Source: Betaproteobacteria bacterium HGW-Betaproteobacteria-3 | GTDB taxonomy: Bacteria; Pseudomonadota; Gammaproteobacteria; Burkholderiales; Burkholderiaceae_C | Assembly: GCA_002842205.1 (NCBI GenBank) | Contig: PHCI01000016.1 | Span: 22,595-86,594 of the forward strand | Length of the DNA: 64,000 nucleotides | Reading direction: 5' to 3' | Part shown: positions 19,653 through 28,876 of the stretch, piece after piece | How the letters are laid out: each line of letters begins with the position of its first letter | Position numbering within the stretch: position 1 is the first letter of the stretch | Notes under the pieces: model-generated | Seen by the model: the letters and a program-made list of their open reading frames with translations, nothing else | Database searches by the model: none | Told to the model about the DNA's origin: nothing | Made by a program: the position numbers and the translations under genes

Positions 19653-19703
19653 GCTTTATATGTAGCAAACTATCACCAAATGACGGGGGCTAGAGGCCAA
19701 TTT
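19653..19703 (+). repeat. AT-rich TAGC element, copy 4
   Basis: Reads GCTTTATATGTAGCAAACTA, then TCACCAAATGACGGGGGCTA, then GAGGCCAATTT. This is one of the best-preserved copies, lying between two convergent genes and so free of coding constraint. Confidence 0.9.
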
Positions 19704-19706
19704 CAC

Positions 19707-21536
19707 TCAGATATTGGGTGAAACGTACTCTGGGAGATGGGTCTGCAGCCAGCGCCGCAAATCGTGGCTCGCCGGCGCCGGCCCGGCCTGGGCAATCCAG
19801 CCCGCCACCGCGTCGATACCCACCGCCGACTGCCCCGACGTTTTGGCCACGCGCAGCTTGGGGTGCGGCGTGGGCTCGGTGGTTTCGTCATCGGCCAGCA
19901 GCTCTTCAAACAGTTTTTCGCCAGGGCGCAAGCCAGTGAATGCAATCGGCACGTCCTGCTCGGTCTTGCCCGACAGGCGAATGAGCAGGCGTGCCAGTTC
20001 GACGATCTTGACCGGTTCGCCCATGTCAAGCACATAGATCTGACCCGACCGCCCCATCAGCCCGGCCTGCAGCACGAGTTGCGCGGCCTCGGGGATGGTC
20101 ATGAAATAGCGCACGATGTCCGGGTGCGTGACCGTGACCGGCCCGCCACGCTGGATCTGCCGCGTGAACAGCGGCACCACCGAACCACTGGAACCCAGCA
20201 CGTTGCCAAAACGCACCGACACATACTGCGTGGCAGCGTGTTCGGCCGCCACGGCCTGCACCACCAGCTCGGCCAGCCGCTTGCTCGCGCCCATCACATT
20301 GGTGGGATTGACCGCCTTGTCGGTGGAGATCATCACAAAACGCCGCGCACCGCACAGCCCGGCCACCCGCGCCGCATGGAGCGTGCCCAGCACATTGGTG
20401 CGCACCGCCTCGATTTCGTTGAGCTCCTCCATCAGCGGCACGTGCTTGTAGGCCGCGGCATGGAACACCACGGCCGGCCGGTGCACCGTGGCAATGGCCT
20501 GCAGGCGCTCGAACTCGCGCACGTTCGCCGTGTAATACATCGCCTGCATCTGCGGATGCGCGGCGCGCAACTCCTGCTCAAGCTCGTACACGGCAATTTC
20601 GGACACATCCACGCACACCAGCCGCGCCACGCCAAAGCGGGCAATCTGGCGGCACAGCTCCGAGCCAATGGAGCCGCCCGCGCCAGTCACCAGAACCGTC
20701 TGGCCAGCAAACAGATCGGACAGGCCCGCCACGTCCAGCTGGATCGGCGTGCGGCCCAGCAGGTCTTCGAGTTCGACATGGCGCGGCCCCGGCCCGTCGG
20801 AGCGCAGCCATTCGTCCGGGCGCGGCATGGTCAGCAGGGTCACCCCTGCATCGGCCGCATGAAGCAGGACTTCGCGGCGCTCGGCGGAGCCGGGCGGGGA
20901 TGCGACCAGAACGGCGACCGCGCCCGTGTAACTGGCCATCGCCGCAATATCAGAAATATCCCCCAGCACGCGCACGTTCTGGATAGAACGCCCCTTCTCG
21001 CCACGCTCGCGGGAAAGGATTCCAACGGGCTGCCATTGCTGCGAACCCTTAAGCGCGCGCAGCGCGGCAGAGGAGTCGTGCAAGGACCCGACGATCAAAA
21101 GCCGACGCGCCATCCCGCCAAGCCCTACGACAGTGCGTTCGTTGAAGGTGCGCCAGGCTGCACGCGCCGCCCCGAACAGCATCAGGGACAAAATCGGATG
21201 CAAGACAAGCACCGAACGAGGGAAATTGGGCATCCGTAGGGCCAAAACGGTGGCTGCCGCCGCCAGACCGCCCAGGCAAACTCCCGCAGTCAACTGACGC
21301 AACTCCAACAAGCCGAAATAGCGCCAGACCTGGCGATGCACACCAGCGACACGCAGACCCAGCACAAATGCACACATAGCCCATGGCGCACTTTCCCAAG
21401 CCAAATCCAAAAATTGGTCTGGAATGTCAAAATTGAAGCGGAGCCAGAAAGCTGTCACCCACGCTAGCCCAACCAGTCCAATGTCAATCGCGAGCTTGAG
21501 GGGTTGGAGCGAGTATCGGGAGATTAGCGACGTCAT
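19707..21536 (-). CDS. Membrane-bound nucleoside-diphosphate-sugar dehydratase/epimerase (FlaA1/CapD/WbpM family)
   Basis: Likely makes a UDP-4-keto-6-deoxy sugar for a surface glycan. From ATG 21536 (609 residues): four membrane helices (about 10-125), a Rossmann-like regulatory domain (about 130-270), and the extended SDR catalytic domain with VLVTGAGGSIGSELCRQI (about 285-302), the AAAYKHVPLME loop, and STDKAVNPTNVMGASKR containing the SMK-type catalytic residues. Length fits WbpM/PglF. It is divergent from the nonulosonate-like operon across 166 bp and is the first gene of the island. Confidence 0.9.
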   Translation of the reverse strand: MTSLISRYSLQPLKLAIDIGLVGLAWVTAFWLRFNFDIPDQFLDLAWESAPWAMCAFVLGLRVAGVHRQVWRYFGLLELRQLTAGVCLGGLAAAATVLALRMPNFPRSVLVLHPILSLMLFGAARAAWRTFNERTVVGLGGMARRLLIVGSLHDSSAALRALKGSQQWQPVGILSRERGEKGRSIQNVRVLGDISDIAAMASYTGAVAVLVASPPGSAERREVLLHAADAGVTLLTMPRPDEWLRSDGPGPRHVELEDLLGRTPIQLDVAGLSDLFAGQTVLVTGAGGSIGSELCRQIARFGVARLVCVDVSEIAVYELEQELRAAHPQMQAMYYTANVREFERLQAIATVHRPAVVFHAAAYKHVPLMEELNEIEAVRTNVLGTLHAARVAGLCGARRFVMISTDKAVNPTNVMGASKRLAELVVQAVAAEHAATQYVSVRFGNVLGSSGSVVPLFTRQIQRGGPVTVTHPDIVRYFMTIPEAAQLVLQAGLMGRSGQIYVLDMGEPVKIVELARLLIRLSGKTEQDVPIAFTGLRPGEKLFEELLADDETTEPTPHPKLRVAKTSGQSAVGIDAVAGWIAQAGPAPASHDLRRWLQTHLPEYVSPNI

Positions 21537-21702
21537 GCACAAAATAGGTAGTTCCACGCTCGAACGCAACCTTCCGTTGAAGCGGCCGTGAACTGCGGAA
21601 GACTATCGGATAATATCGCTTGATCTTGGCAACGCCTTGAATATCACCCCGAATCGCGGTTCTCGAAGAGCGTCTTGGTCACCGTGTCAAGTATGGAGCA
21701 TC

Positions 21703-23013
21703 ATGAGTCGAACCGATGAATATATTGCACGGGGCAAGCACCGGATTCCCGGTTTGACGCAACTGCTATCCAAGCGCCCAGATCAGTTTGCCCCGGGCGT
21801 CTGGCCTACCTATTTCAGTAAGGCTTCTGGGACCCGTGTCTGGGACCTGGATGGTCGGGAATACCTAGACATGAGCATCAGCGGCATCGGCGCCAATATC
21901 CTAGGATACTGCGATCCAGATGTCGATGCTGCCGTGATTAAATGCGTGCAGAGCGGCAACAGTTCTTCTCTGAACGCCCCCGAAGATGTTGAATTGGCTG
22001 AACTGCTGTGCAACCTACACCCATGGGCTGACAAGGTCCGGTTCGCGCGCACCGGCGGTGAAGCCTTGACCGTCGCCGTCCGCATCGCACGCGCCGCCAC
22101 TGGACGCGACCGCGTGGCGTTCTGCGGTTACCACGGCTGGCACGACTGGTACTTGGCCGCCAACCTCTCGGATAACGAGTCCCTCACCGAGCACCTGTTG
22201 CCAGGCCTGAGCCCGCTGGGAGTGCCAAAGGGCCTGCGCGGAACCGCCTTGCCCTTCCGCTACAACCAGATCAATGAGTTGAAAGCGATCTTCGCGCAGC
22301 ACCCAGACGAAGTGGCGGCTGTGGTAATGGAACCCCTTCGCAACGAAATGCCGGAGCCGGGGTTTCTCGAGGAGGTCAAGGCCCTTGCCAAGGCGGCGGG
22401 CGCAGTCCTGGTTTTTGATGAAGTGTCGGTAGGCTTTCGGCTCAATACCGGTGGCTACCATAGGCTGGTGAATATCGAGCCCGACGTGGCAGTGTTTGCG
22501 AAAGCCATGAGCAACGGTTACCCGATGGCGGCGATCATCGGGGTGGCGGGCGTCATGGACGCCGTGGAGCGCACCTTCATCAGCAGCACCTACTGGACCG
22601 ATCGGATCGGTCCGGTCGCGGCGCTAGCCACCATCCGCAAGCATGAGCGCGAGCAGGTTAGCGACCACTTGCACCGGATCGGCAAGGCCGTCCAGGACGT
22701 CTGGACCCGCGCTGCGACCCAGACTGGACTGGACATCCATGTCTATGGCATCTATCCGATGAGCCACTTTGGCTTCGATGCACCCGACGCCCAAGCAAGG
22801 ATGACCTTCTACGTCCAGGAAATGCTCAAACGGGGGTTCCTGGCGTCAAACCGCTTCTATGCCAACTATGCCCAGCGGCCAGAGCACGTGCAGAAATTCG
22901 GGCAAGCCACTGCCGAGGTTTTCGGGCAACTCGCCGGTCTGGTTGACCAGGGGCCGCTGGCCCCCCATCTGACCGGCGGTGTTTCGCGGCCGGGCTTTCA
23001 TCGACTCAACTGA
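21703..23013 (+). CDS. Class-III PLP aminotransferase, glutamate-1-semialdehyde aminomutase-like
   Basis: A 436-residue fold-type I PLP enzyme. Family features: DGREYLDMSISGIGANILGY near the N terminus, the GGEALTVAVRIARAATGR helix, CGYHGWHDWY, VFDEVSVGFR with the PLP-ring Asp, and VFAKAMSNGYP with the Schiff-base Lys. True HemL acts in tetrapyrrole synthesis; clustering with sugar genes points to transamination of a keto-sugar instead (inference). ATG 21703 is preferred over an in-frame upstream ATG at 21637 because homology begins here. It is the first gene of the operon, 5 bp before the SDR gene. Confidence 0.85.
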   Translation: MSRTDEYIARGKHRIPGLTQLLSKRPDQFAPGVWPTYFSKASGTRVWDLDGREYLDMSISGIGANILGYCDPDVDAAVIKCVQSGNSSSLNAPEDVELAELLCNLHPWADKVRFARTGGEALTVAVRIARAATGRDRVAFCGYHGWHDWYLAANLSDNESLTEHLLPGLSPLGVPKGLRGTALPFRYNQINELKAIFAQHPDEVAAVVMEPLRNEMPEPGFLEEVKALAKAAGAVLVFDEVSVGFRLNTGGYHRLVNIEPDVAVFAKAMSNGYPMAAIIGVAGVMDAVERTFISSTYWTDRIGPVAALATIRKHEREQVSDHLHRIGKAVQDVWTRAATQTGLDIHVYGIYPMSHFGFDAPDAQARMTFYVQEMLKRGFLASNRFYANYAQRPEHVQKFGQATAEVFGQLAGLVDQGPLAPHLTGGVSRPGFHRLN

Positions 23014-23018
23014 GACTT

Positions 23019-23774
23019 ATGCGGCTACTCAAGAAAAACGTGCTGATCACCGGAGCCGGCGGTCAGCTGGGAACGCGCTTTGCCCAGGCTTTTGCCACCG
23101 AGGGCGCCAACCTCTGGCTGACCGACCAGTCGCAGGAGCGTCTGACCGCCGCCGCGTCCAAGTTACCGGCCACCCAGTTGCTGGGATCGCTGCCCATGGA
23201 CGTGACCAACCCAGCTTCGGTGGAGCGTGTATTTGCCCAAGTGCGCGCCTATGGGGCACTCGACGTCCTCGTCAACAATGCCGGCATCGGCGTCTTCACG
23301 CCGTTCTGGGAGCGTGACTATGCTGAATTCATGCAGGTCATGTCGGTCAACGCGGGGGGGACTTTCCTGTGTACCCGCGAAGCACTTCGGATCATGAAGG
23401 ATCAAGGCCAAGGCGCCATCGTCAATATTGGCTCGCTTTACGGCGTTGTCAGCAGCGACCCGCGGATCTACACCGACTGCGAGCGCATGAACTCCGAGGT
23501 GTACAGCGCGTCCAAAGCCGCCGTCATCCAGCTCACCAAGTATTTCGCGGTCCATGCGGCGGACCTCGGCGTACGTGTCAACTGTGTGAGTCCGGGCGGC
23601 GTGTTCAACCATCAGGGAGAGGATTTTGTGAGCAACTACTCTCAACGGACCCCGTTCAAGCGCATGGCCAAGGACGGGGACATCTGTGGCGCCGTCATTT
23701 TCTTGGCCTCCGACGAGGCGGGCTACATTTCCGGCCAGAACATCGTGGTCGATGGAGGCTTCACCGCATGGTAG
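23019..23774 (+). CDS. Short-chain dehydrogenase/reductase, PtmA-like
   Basis: A 251-residue classical SDR with the NAD(P) motif TGAGGQLGTRFA (about 11-22), NNAG, the catalytic Ser in IVNIGSLYGVV, and YSASK with the Tyr-Lys pair. The NCVSPGGVFNHQGEDFV segment and the final GQNIVVDGGFTAW resemble PtmA-type reductases found in flagellin-glycan and legionaminate-related clusters. It probably reduces or epimerises a sugar intermediate. Its end overlaps the next gene's start by 7 bp. Confidence 0.85.
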   Translation: MRLLKKNVLITGAGGQLGTRFAQAFATEGANLWLTDQSQERLTAAASKLPATQLLGSLPMDVTNPASVERVFAQVRAYGALDVLVNNAGIGVFTPFWERDYAEFMQVMSVNAGGTFLCTREALRIMKDQGQGAIVNIGSLYGVVSSDPRIYTDCERMNSEVYSASKAAVIQLTKYFAVHAADLGVRVNCVSPGGVFNHQGEDFVSNYSQRTPFKRMAKDGDICGAVIFLASDEAGYISGQNIVVDGGFTAW

Positions 23775-26143
23775 AGCGCAGTGTAGTCGTTCTGGGAGCC
23801 GGCATGTCAGGTCTGGTCACGGCCTATGAATTCGCCCGACGCGGTGTGCCTGTACGGGTTATTGAACGCCTGTCCGTCCCGGGCGGGCTGGCCCGCACCC
23901 AGCGCTTCGACGACTATTACATTGATGCCGGGCCGCACCTTTTCCACACCTCCAGCCCCGAGATCGTCGCCTACTGGCAAAACCTGTTTCCTGGTATGTT
24001 CCGAACCCCTGCGCTGTACGGCAAGAACTATGTCGATGGCCAGTTCTTCGACTACCCGCTGTCCGAAGAAACACTGCGGCAATTTCCCGCTGAGCTGTAT
24101 AAGTGCATCATGGCCGAGATGTCGGCCAAAGACCCGGCCAAGCTCAGCGCCGCCCGAAACTACCGGGATTACATGGAGTCCCTGGCCGGCCCCACGTTGC
24201 AGAAAATCTTCTACGAAGACTATCCGGAAAAGCTCTGGGGCATCCCCACCAGTGAGCTCTCCGCCAACTGGGCACCGCAGCGCATAGATATCCGCAAGGA
24301 GAAAAAGCCCTTCCATGCCGACCAGTGGTCAGGCGTTGCGCAGAACGGCTGTGGCACGGCCATGGAAATCCTGGCACAGAAAATCATCGCGCATGGCGGC
24401 AGGATTGACTACAACACCGAAGTGCTCGGTCTCGAACTCGAAGGCGAGGTCATCAGCCGGGTAAGGACAAACGCGGGAGTCGTGGACCTCGGACGCAACG
24501 ACATCGTGGTGTCCACGTTGCCAATCACCGTCAACTCCCGCTTCCTCAACGTCCCCTGCAACCTGAGCTTTCGCAGTGTCAAACTAGTGGCCATCGCCAC
24601 CACCGGTGCCGACCCGTTCCCGAAAGACGCCGACTGGCTGTATTTCAAGGACCGTGGCGTTATTTTCCATCGCGCCGGCCTGCAGACGCGGTTCAGCGAC
24701 ATCGGCATCCCCAAGGGCTGGTCCATTCTGTGTTGCGAAATCGCCTACACGGCGGGCGACGCCATCTCCACGATGGACGAAGCGCAACTAAGTGAACGCG
24801 TCATTGCCGATCTGGAGCGCCTGGGATTCATCCGGCGGACAGAAATCGTCAAGGTTCATCACATGGATCTGGGGCCGCTGTACCCCAGCTACCGGGTTGG
24901 TTTTGAAACCGAGCTCCAGCGGGTGCGGGGCGAACTCGAAAAGAACGGAAATTTCTACTTCACGGGCACACTGGCCGATTTTTCGTACGCCGATTTCCAG
25001 ATTCTGTGCGCCAAGGCCATTGACCTGGTGGACATGATTCAGGACCCCGGATCAGCTTTCAACCGGGTTCAGCGGGTCAGCCGTCGCGTCCGCAAATTCA
25101 ACGATGTAGTGCAGATCGGCAAGAACCTGGTCGGCAGGCAATACCCCCCGTACATCATTGGCGAAATCGGCCTCAACCACAACGGCAGCGTGGCGCTGGC
25201 AAAGCAACTAATTGACGTATGCGTCGAGAGCGGTTGCCACGCGGCCAAATTCCAGACCTTCAGCACCGAGCGCATTTCGGCCAAGGTTCTGGACGCCCGC
25301 TACAACGAGGACATCCTCGATCTTGAGGAAAATCTTCACCAGCTCTTCAACCGGTTGATTTTCTCCTGGGAAGAACTCAAGGACATCTTCGCCTACGGCC
25401 GCTCACGCAATATCGATGTGTTCTCGACGCCATTCGACATCGATTCAGTCGAGATGCTCGACCGACTCGATGTTCCGGCCTACAAGATCGCCTCAATGGA
25501 CGTGGTCAACCTTCCGCTGATCCGTGCCGTGGCCATGAAGATGAAGCCGATGTTCATGTCCACCGGCATGTCAACGCTGGGCGACATCGAGGAAGCCGTC
25601 AACACCGTGCTGGAGGCAGGTAACCCGAACCTCATCCTGCTGCACTGCGTCTCGAGCTACCCGTGCTCTGCGGCCGAAGCCAACCTGCGCATGATCCCGC
25701 GCCTGGCAGAGACCTTTCAGTTGGTCAGTGGTTTCTCTGACCACTTTCCGGGAACTTTTCTGGTTCCGCCCGCTGTCGCGCTGGGCGCGCGGGTGATTGA
25801 AAAGCACCTGACGCTGGATCGCTCCATGAAGGGTCCAGACCACATCTTCTCGCTCGAGCCGACGGCCCTGAAAGCCATGGTGGAGGAAGCCGAAGCCACC
25901 TTCACCGCGTTGGGCACCGGTATCAAGGCGATCTCCGCGAGCGAATACCGGACGGTCCAGCGCTTGCGGCGGACGGTGTTTGCACGCGTTGACATCCCCA
26001 AAGGCACCACCATCACGCGTGACATGCTGACAGTCAAATCGCCCGGCATTGGCATTCTTCCCAAGTACATCGACCTGATCGTGGGTCGCGAAGCGCGCTC
26101 CGACATTGGTGCCGATCACCCAGTGACCTGGGACACCATCTGA
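23768..26143 (+). CDS. Fusion of an FAD amine-oxidase/UDP-galactopyranose-mutase-like enzyme with a NeuB-SAF nonulosonate synthase
   Basis: A single 791-residue frame. Residues 1 to about 440: flavoprotein with VVLGAGMSGLVTAYEFARRG and GGLART at the N terminus and GPHLFHTSSPE, resembling protoporphyrinogen oxidase and UDP-galactopyranose mutase. From about 450: a complete NeuB-type synthase, which normally joins phosphoenolpyruvate to an aldose. It shows IIGEIGLNHNG, AAKFQTF, YKIASMD, MSTGMSTLGD, LLHCVSSYPC, GFSDHFPG, EKHLTLDRSMKGPDH. A SAF domain follows from about 730 (RVDIPKGTTITRDML). Both halves look full length with intact motifs. I know of no characterised protein with this arrangement. 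It overlaps both neighbours, so it is translationally coupled. Confidence 0.88.
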   Translation: MVERSVVVLGAGMSGLVTAYEFARRGVPVRVIERLSVPGGLARTQRFDDYYIDAGPHLFHTSSPEIVAYWQNLFPGMFRTPALYGKNYVDGQFFDYPLSEETLRQFPAELYKCIMAEMSAKDPAKLSAARNYRDYMESLAGPTLQKIFYEDYPEKLWGIPTSELSANWAPQRIDIRKEKKPFHADQWSGVAQNGCGTAMEILAQKIIAHGGRIDYNTEVLGLELEGEVISRVRTNAGVVDLGRNDIVVSTLPITVNSRFLNVPCNLSFRSVKLVAIATTGADPFPKDADWLYFKDRGVIFHRAGLQTRFSDIGIPKGWSILCCEIAYTAGDAISTMDEAQLSERVIADLERLGFIRRTEIVKVHHMDLGPLYPSYRVGFETELQRVRGELEKNGNFYFTGTLADFSYADFQILCAKAIDLVDMIQDPGSAFNRVQRVSRRVRKFNDVVQIGKNLVGRQYPPYIIGEIGLNHNGSVALAKQLIDVCVESGCHAAKFQTFSTERISAKVLDARYNEDILDLEENLHQLFNRLIFSWEELKDIFAYGRSRNIDVFSTPFDIDSVEMLDRLDVPAYKIASMDVVNLPLIRAVAMKMKPMFMSTGMSTLGDIEEAVNTVLEAGNPNLILLHCVSSYPCSAAEANLRMIPRLAETFQLVSGFSDHFPGTFLVPPAVALGARVIEKHLTLDRSMKGPDHIFSLEPTALKAMVEEAEATFTALGTGIKAISASEYRTVQRLRRTVFARVDIPKGTTITRDMLTVKSPGIGILPKYIDLIVGREARSDIGADHPVTWDTI

Positions 26144-27213
26144 TGCCGAGCCTGGCACAGGACATCGAACAGATCGTTGACCAGGTCCAGCGCCTGGCAC
26201 GAGCGGAAGGCCGACTGACGGGTTTCTGTATCGGCAACACGCGCAAGATCAACGCCACCGGGCTCTATTTTTCGCCCATCCGGAAGACCAGCCGGTTGAT
26301 TGCCGGCAGCGCGATCGTCTATGACGTGGACCAGGCCGTCGCCGTGGCGAAGGCGGTGGACGGCAAAGTCGACTACGTCCTCGTGGACACCGAGAAGAAG
26401 ATCAGCCCGGAACTCTACGGCGAGGAAAACGTAGGCAACGTTGAACGCGCAATACGTGAGACAGTGACGCAATCCCGCGTGCTGACCTACAAAGGCAACG
26501 ATCTCACGGTGGACTCCATCGAGATGCTGATCGTGCAGATCCTCTCTAGCTACCCACGCGGCCTGAGCGGCAAGAAGGCCGCCATCATCGGCGCGGGCAA
26601 TGTGGGCTCCAAGCTGGCCCTCAAGCTGGTGGAGCGTGGCATGGACGTCGCCATCCTTCGACGTGACCAGGACAAGCTTGCTGCCATCGTGGCGGCGCTC
26701 AATATCATCAAGCCTGCGGAAACCATTGCAAATGTCTCGGCGGCCAGCGATGGTTTGTCGGCCGCGCGAGGTGCGCATCTCCTTGTCGGCTTGACCCAAG
26801 GAACGCCGGTCATCACGGTGTCGATGGTCGACGTGCTCGCGCCGGGCGCTGTGCTATTGGACGGCGGCAAAGGCTGCTGCGAATCCGATGCGATTTGCCA
26901 CGCCCAGGCCAGGAATATTCCGATTTACCGTGCCGATATACGGCCCGGGTTTGAAGGCCATATGGGCATGGTACTGGAGACCGAACGCATCGTCCTGCAT
27001 GCGCTTGGGCGCAGAGAGTTCGACGGCGTGCCTGTGGTCTCAGGTGGCTTGCTCGCACGGCCCGACGAGGTCGTGGTTGACAGCGTCACCGAGCCCTCCG
27101 CCGCATTCGGTCTGGCTAACGGCCTGGGCGATTTCGTGCGCGTTCTGAACATCGAACAATCACGGCGCCTGAACGTCGTTCGCCAGTACATCGACAAGCT
27201 GCGAGTCCTATGA
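26143..27213 (+). CDS. Rossmann-fold dehydrogenase-like protein of unknown specificity
   Basis: A 356-residue protein whose centre holds a clear NAD(P) motif (KKAAIIGAGNVGSKLALKLVERG, about 144-166) followed by VAILRRD, resembling the C-terminal half of shikimate dehydrogenase, glutamyl-tRNA reductase or ornithine cyclodeaminase-like proteins. The N-terminal half (GNTRKINATGLYFSP...) matches nothing I can name. It may be an NAD(P)-dependent step on the glycan precursor. Its ATG overlaps the previous TGA by one base and its stop overlaps the next ATG by 4 bp, so it is firmly part of the operon. Confidence 0.75.
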   Translation: MPSLAQDIEQIVDQVQRLARAEGRLTGFCIGNTRKINATGLYFSPIRKTSRLIAGSAIVYDVDQAVAVAKAVDGKVDYVLVDTEKKISPELYGEENVGNVERAIRETVTQSRVLTYKGNDLTVDSIEMLIVQILSSYPRGLSGKKAAIIGAGNVGSKLALKLVERGMDVAILRRDQDKLAAIVAALNIIKPAETIANVSAASDGLSAARGAHLLVGLTQGTPVITVSMVDVLAPGAVLLDGGKGCCESDAICHAQARNIPIYRADIRPGFEGHMGMVLETERIVLHALGRREFDGVPVVSGGLLARPDEVVVDSVTEPSAAFGLANGLGDFVRVLNIEQSRRLNVVRQYIDKLRVL

Positions 27214-27995
27214 AAACCGCTGCCATCATTCAGGCCCGCATGGGCTCCACCCGTCTGCCCAACAAAGTGCTGATGCCGGTGTCCGGCAAACCTCTGCTGG
27301 GCTGGATGCTCGACCGGGTGTCCACCTGTAAGCAGGTCAGCGAGATCATCGTGGCAACAACCACAGATGCGCGCGATGACGTAATCGCCCAATTTGCCGG
27401 GGAGATGGGCTACCGGGTCTATCGCGGCAGCGAAAATGACGTGTTGGACCGCTACTATCAGGCTGCCTGCCTGGTCAACCCCGATGCTGTGGTCCGCATC
27501 ACGGCCGATTGCCCTCTGCTGGATCCTGCAGTGCTCGGCGCGTTGATCCAGCGCTACCAGCAGGGGGGAGTGGATTTCGTTTCCAACTCCGAGCCCCTCC
27601 CTTCCTCCTGGCCCGATGGCATGGACGTCTCCATCGTGAGCTTTGACGCCCTCAAGAAAGCTTGGCAGGATGCCGTCAGACCTTCCGACCGGGAGCATGT
27701 GACGTTCTACTTCTGGAACCATCCCGAGGAATTCAGATGCGAGCGCGTTGACCACAGCCCGGACTGGTCCAGATACCGGATCACCATTGACTATCCCGAA
27801 GACTTCACCCTGATCGAAGCTGTCATCGGACATTTCGGTGCTGCCGACCCGGCTCGAGTGAGCCGGGTGTCCATGGAAGATATCGTCGCGTACCTTGACG
27901 CCCATCCGCAGGTCTTCGGACTCAACGAGAAATACACCCGAGGTCTGGGCTGGCAGCCCGCGCTTGAGCGCGACCGGCAACTAGGATTCGAGTAA
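27210..27995 (+). CDS. SpsF/NeuA-like cytidylyltransferase
   Basis: A 261-residue nucleotidyltransferase. The N terminus IIQARMGSTRLPNKVLMPVSGKPLL is the nucleotide-binding signature of the SpsF/acylneuraminate cytidylyltransferase family, and RITADCPLLDP carries the metal-binding Asp. It likely activates the NeuB product, probably as a CMP-sugar, although SpsF-type enzymes are less well characterised than NeuA and other nucleotides are possible. It is coupled to the upstream gene by an ATGA overlap. Confidence 0.85.
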   Translation: MKTAAIIQARMGSTRLPNKVLMPVSGKPLLGWMLDRVSTCKQVSEIIVATTTDARDDVIAQFAGEMGYRVYRGSENDVLDRYYQAACLVNPDAVVRITADCPLLDPAVLGALIQRYQQGGVDFVSNSEPLPSSWPDGMDVSIVSFDALKKAWQDAVRPSDREHVTFYFWNHPEEFRCERVDHSPDWSRYRITIDYPEDFTLIEAVIGHFGAADPARVSRVSMEDIVAYLDAHPQVFGLNEKYTRGLGWQPALERDRQLGFE

Positions 27996-28018
27996 ATTCC
28001 TCACCCACAAGCAATCCG

Positions 28019-28876
28019 ATGAAACCGCTTTCCTGCCCGATCTGTGCCTCGGCCTCGTATCCGTTCCATGAGTACATAGATTTTTTCGGCGCTCCCGTCT
28101 GGCTCTGCAAGTGCATCAACTGCGGCCATGGTTCCCACGATCGCGAGTACACGGAGGCTCAATTCAGGGATATGTACAAGGCCGAGTATGCGGCCGACTA
28201 CCTGGAACAGGAAGAAACCCTGTATCAGCAGCGCCAGCAGCAGTACAAACTCGACGTCCGTTTGCTGCTGGCCAGCACCGACCTAGTCGACGTGCGTGTG
28301 CTGGACTATGGCTGTTCCTCGGGCGGCTATCTCGATGCCATGCCCGCCTCATGGAACAAGTCGGGGTTTGAGGTCAATCCGGTCCATATCCAGCATCTTC
28401 GCGACAACAAGAAGCACGTTACCGTCTTTGACAATCCCGCCGCCATTCAGGGGCAATTTGATGTGATCACGTTGCGGGGCGTCATTGAACACATTCCTGA
28501 CCATGCTGAACTGATCGGTCTGCTGGACAAGCACCTCGCACCGGAAGGCCTGGTGTTCATCACCGCCACGCCGGACTTCTCTTCAGTATGCGCAACGCTG
28601 TACAAGGAGCAATGGAACCAGATAGCGTGCCCCGAACACATCCATCAGTTTTCCACCGCCTCGCTGGCCCTGCTGCTGGCCCGTGCCGGCCTGGTACTGC
28701 GCGCTCTGCACCATCCGTACATGGAGACCCCCTACGCACGCTGGGAGCAAGATCGCCAGCAATTCCTCGACAATTTCCGTCAGGTGACCAACAGACAAGT
28801 TGGTCCGCTGCCCGCCCACGCCTTCCCGGGCAACATGGTGTCTGCGCTCTTTCAGAAATGCGATCCTGCGTCATGA
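28019..28876 (+). CDS. SAM-dependent methyltransferase with N-terminal zinc-finger-like motif
   Basis: A 285-residue class I methyltransferase. The N terminus has two CxxC-type pairs (CPICAS at 6-11, CKCINCGHGS at about 31-40), as in sugar C-methyltransferases and related proteins. The SAM site is VLDYGCSSGGYLDAM (about 94-108), with LRGVIEHIPDH as the later motif. Probably methylates the sugar or glycan made by this operon (inference from context). It starts 23 bp after the cytidylyltransferase. Confidence 0.85.
   Translation: MKPLSCPICASASYPFHEYIDFFGAPVWLCKCINCGHGSHDREYTEAQFRDMYKAEYAADYLEQEETLYQQRQQQYKLDVRLLLASTDLVDVRVLDYGCSSGGYLDAMPASWNKSGFEVNPVHIQHLRDNKKHVTVFDNPAAIQGQFDVITLRGVIEHIPDHAELIGLLDKHLAPEGLVFITATPDFSSVCATLYKEQWNQIACPEHIHQFSTASLALLLARAGLVLRALHHPYMETPYARWEQDRQQFLDNFRQVTNRQVGPLPAHAFPGNMVSALFQKCDPAS

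Noticed and set aside
19737..21239. 500-codon frame antisense to the CapD-like gene
   Set aside because: Same GC effect; no motifs, and the sense frame has clear dehydratase motifs.
23369..23767. Upstream in-frame extension of the flavoenzyme-NeuB gene
   Set aside because: Lies inside the SDR gene in another frame; flavoprotein homology starts at 23768.
25030..25150. Frameshift or lost stop as the cause of the flavoenzyme-NeuB fusion
   Set aside because: The frame is continuous, both domains are complete and a normal-looking linker joins them; nothing in the sequence indicates an error, though it cannot be excluded without reads.
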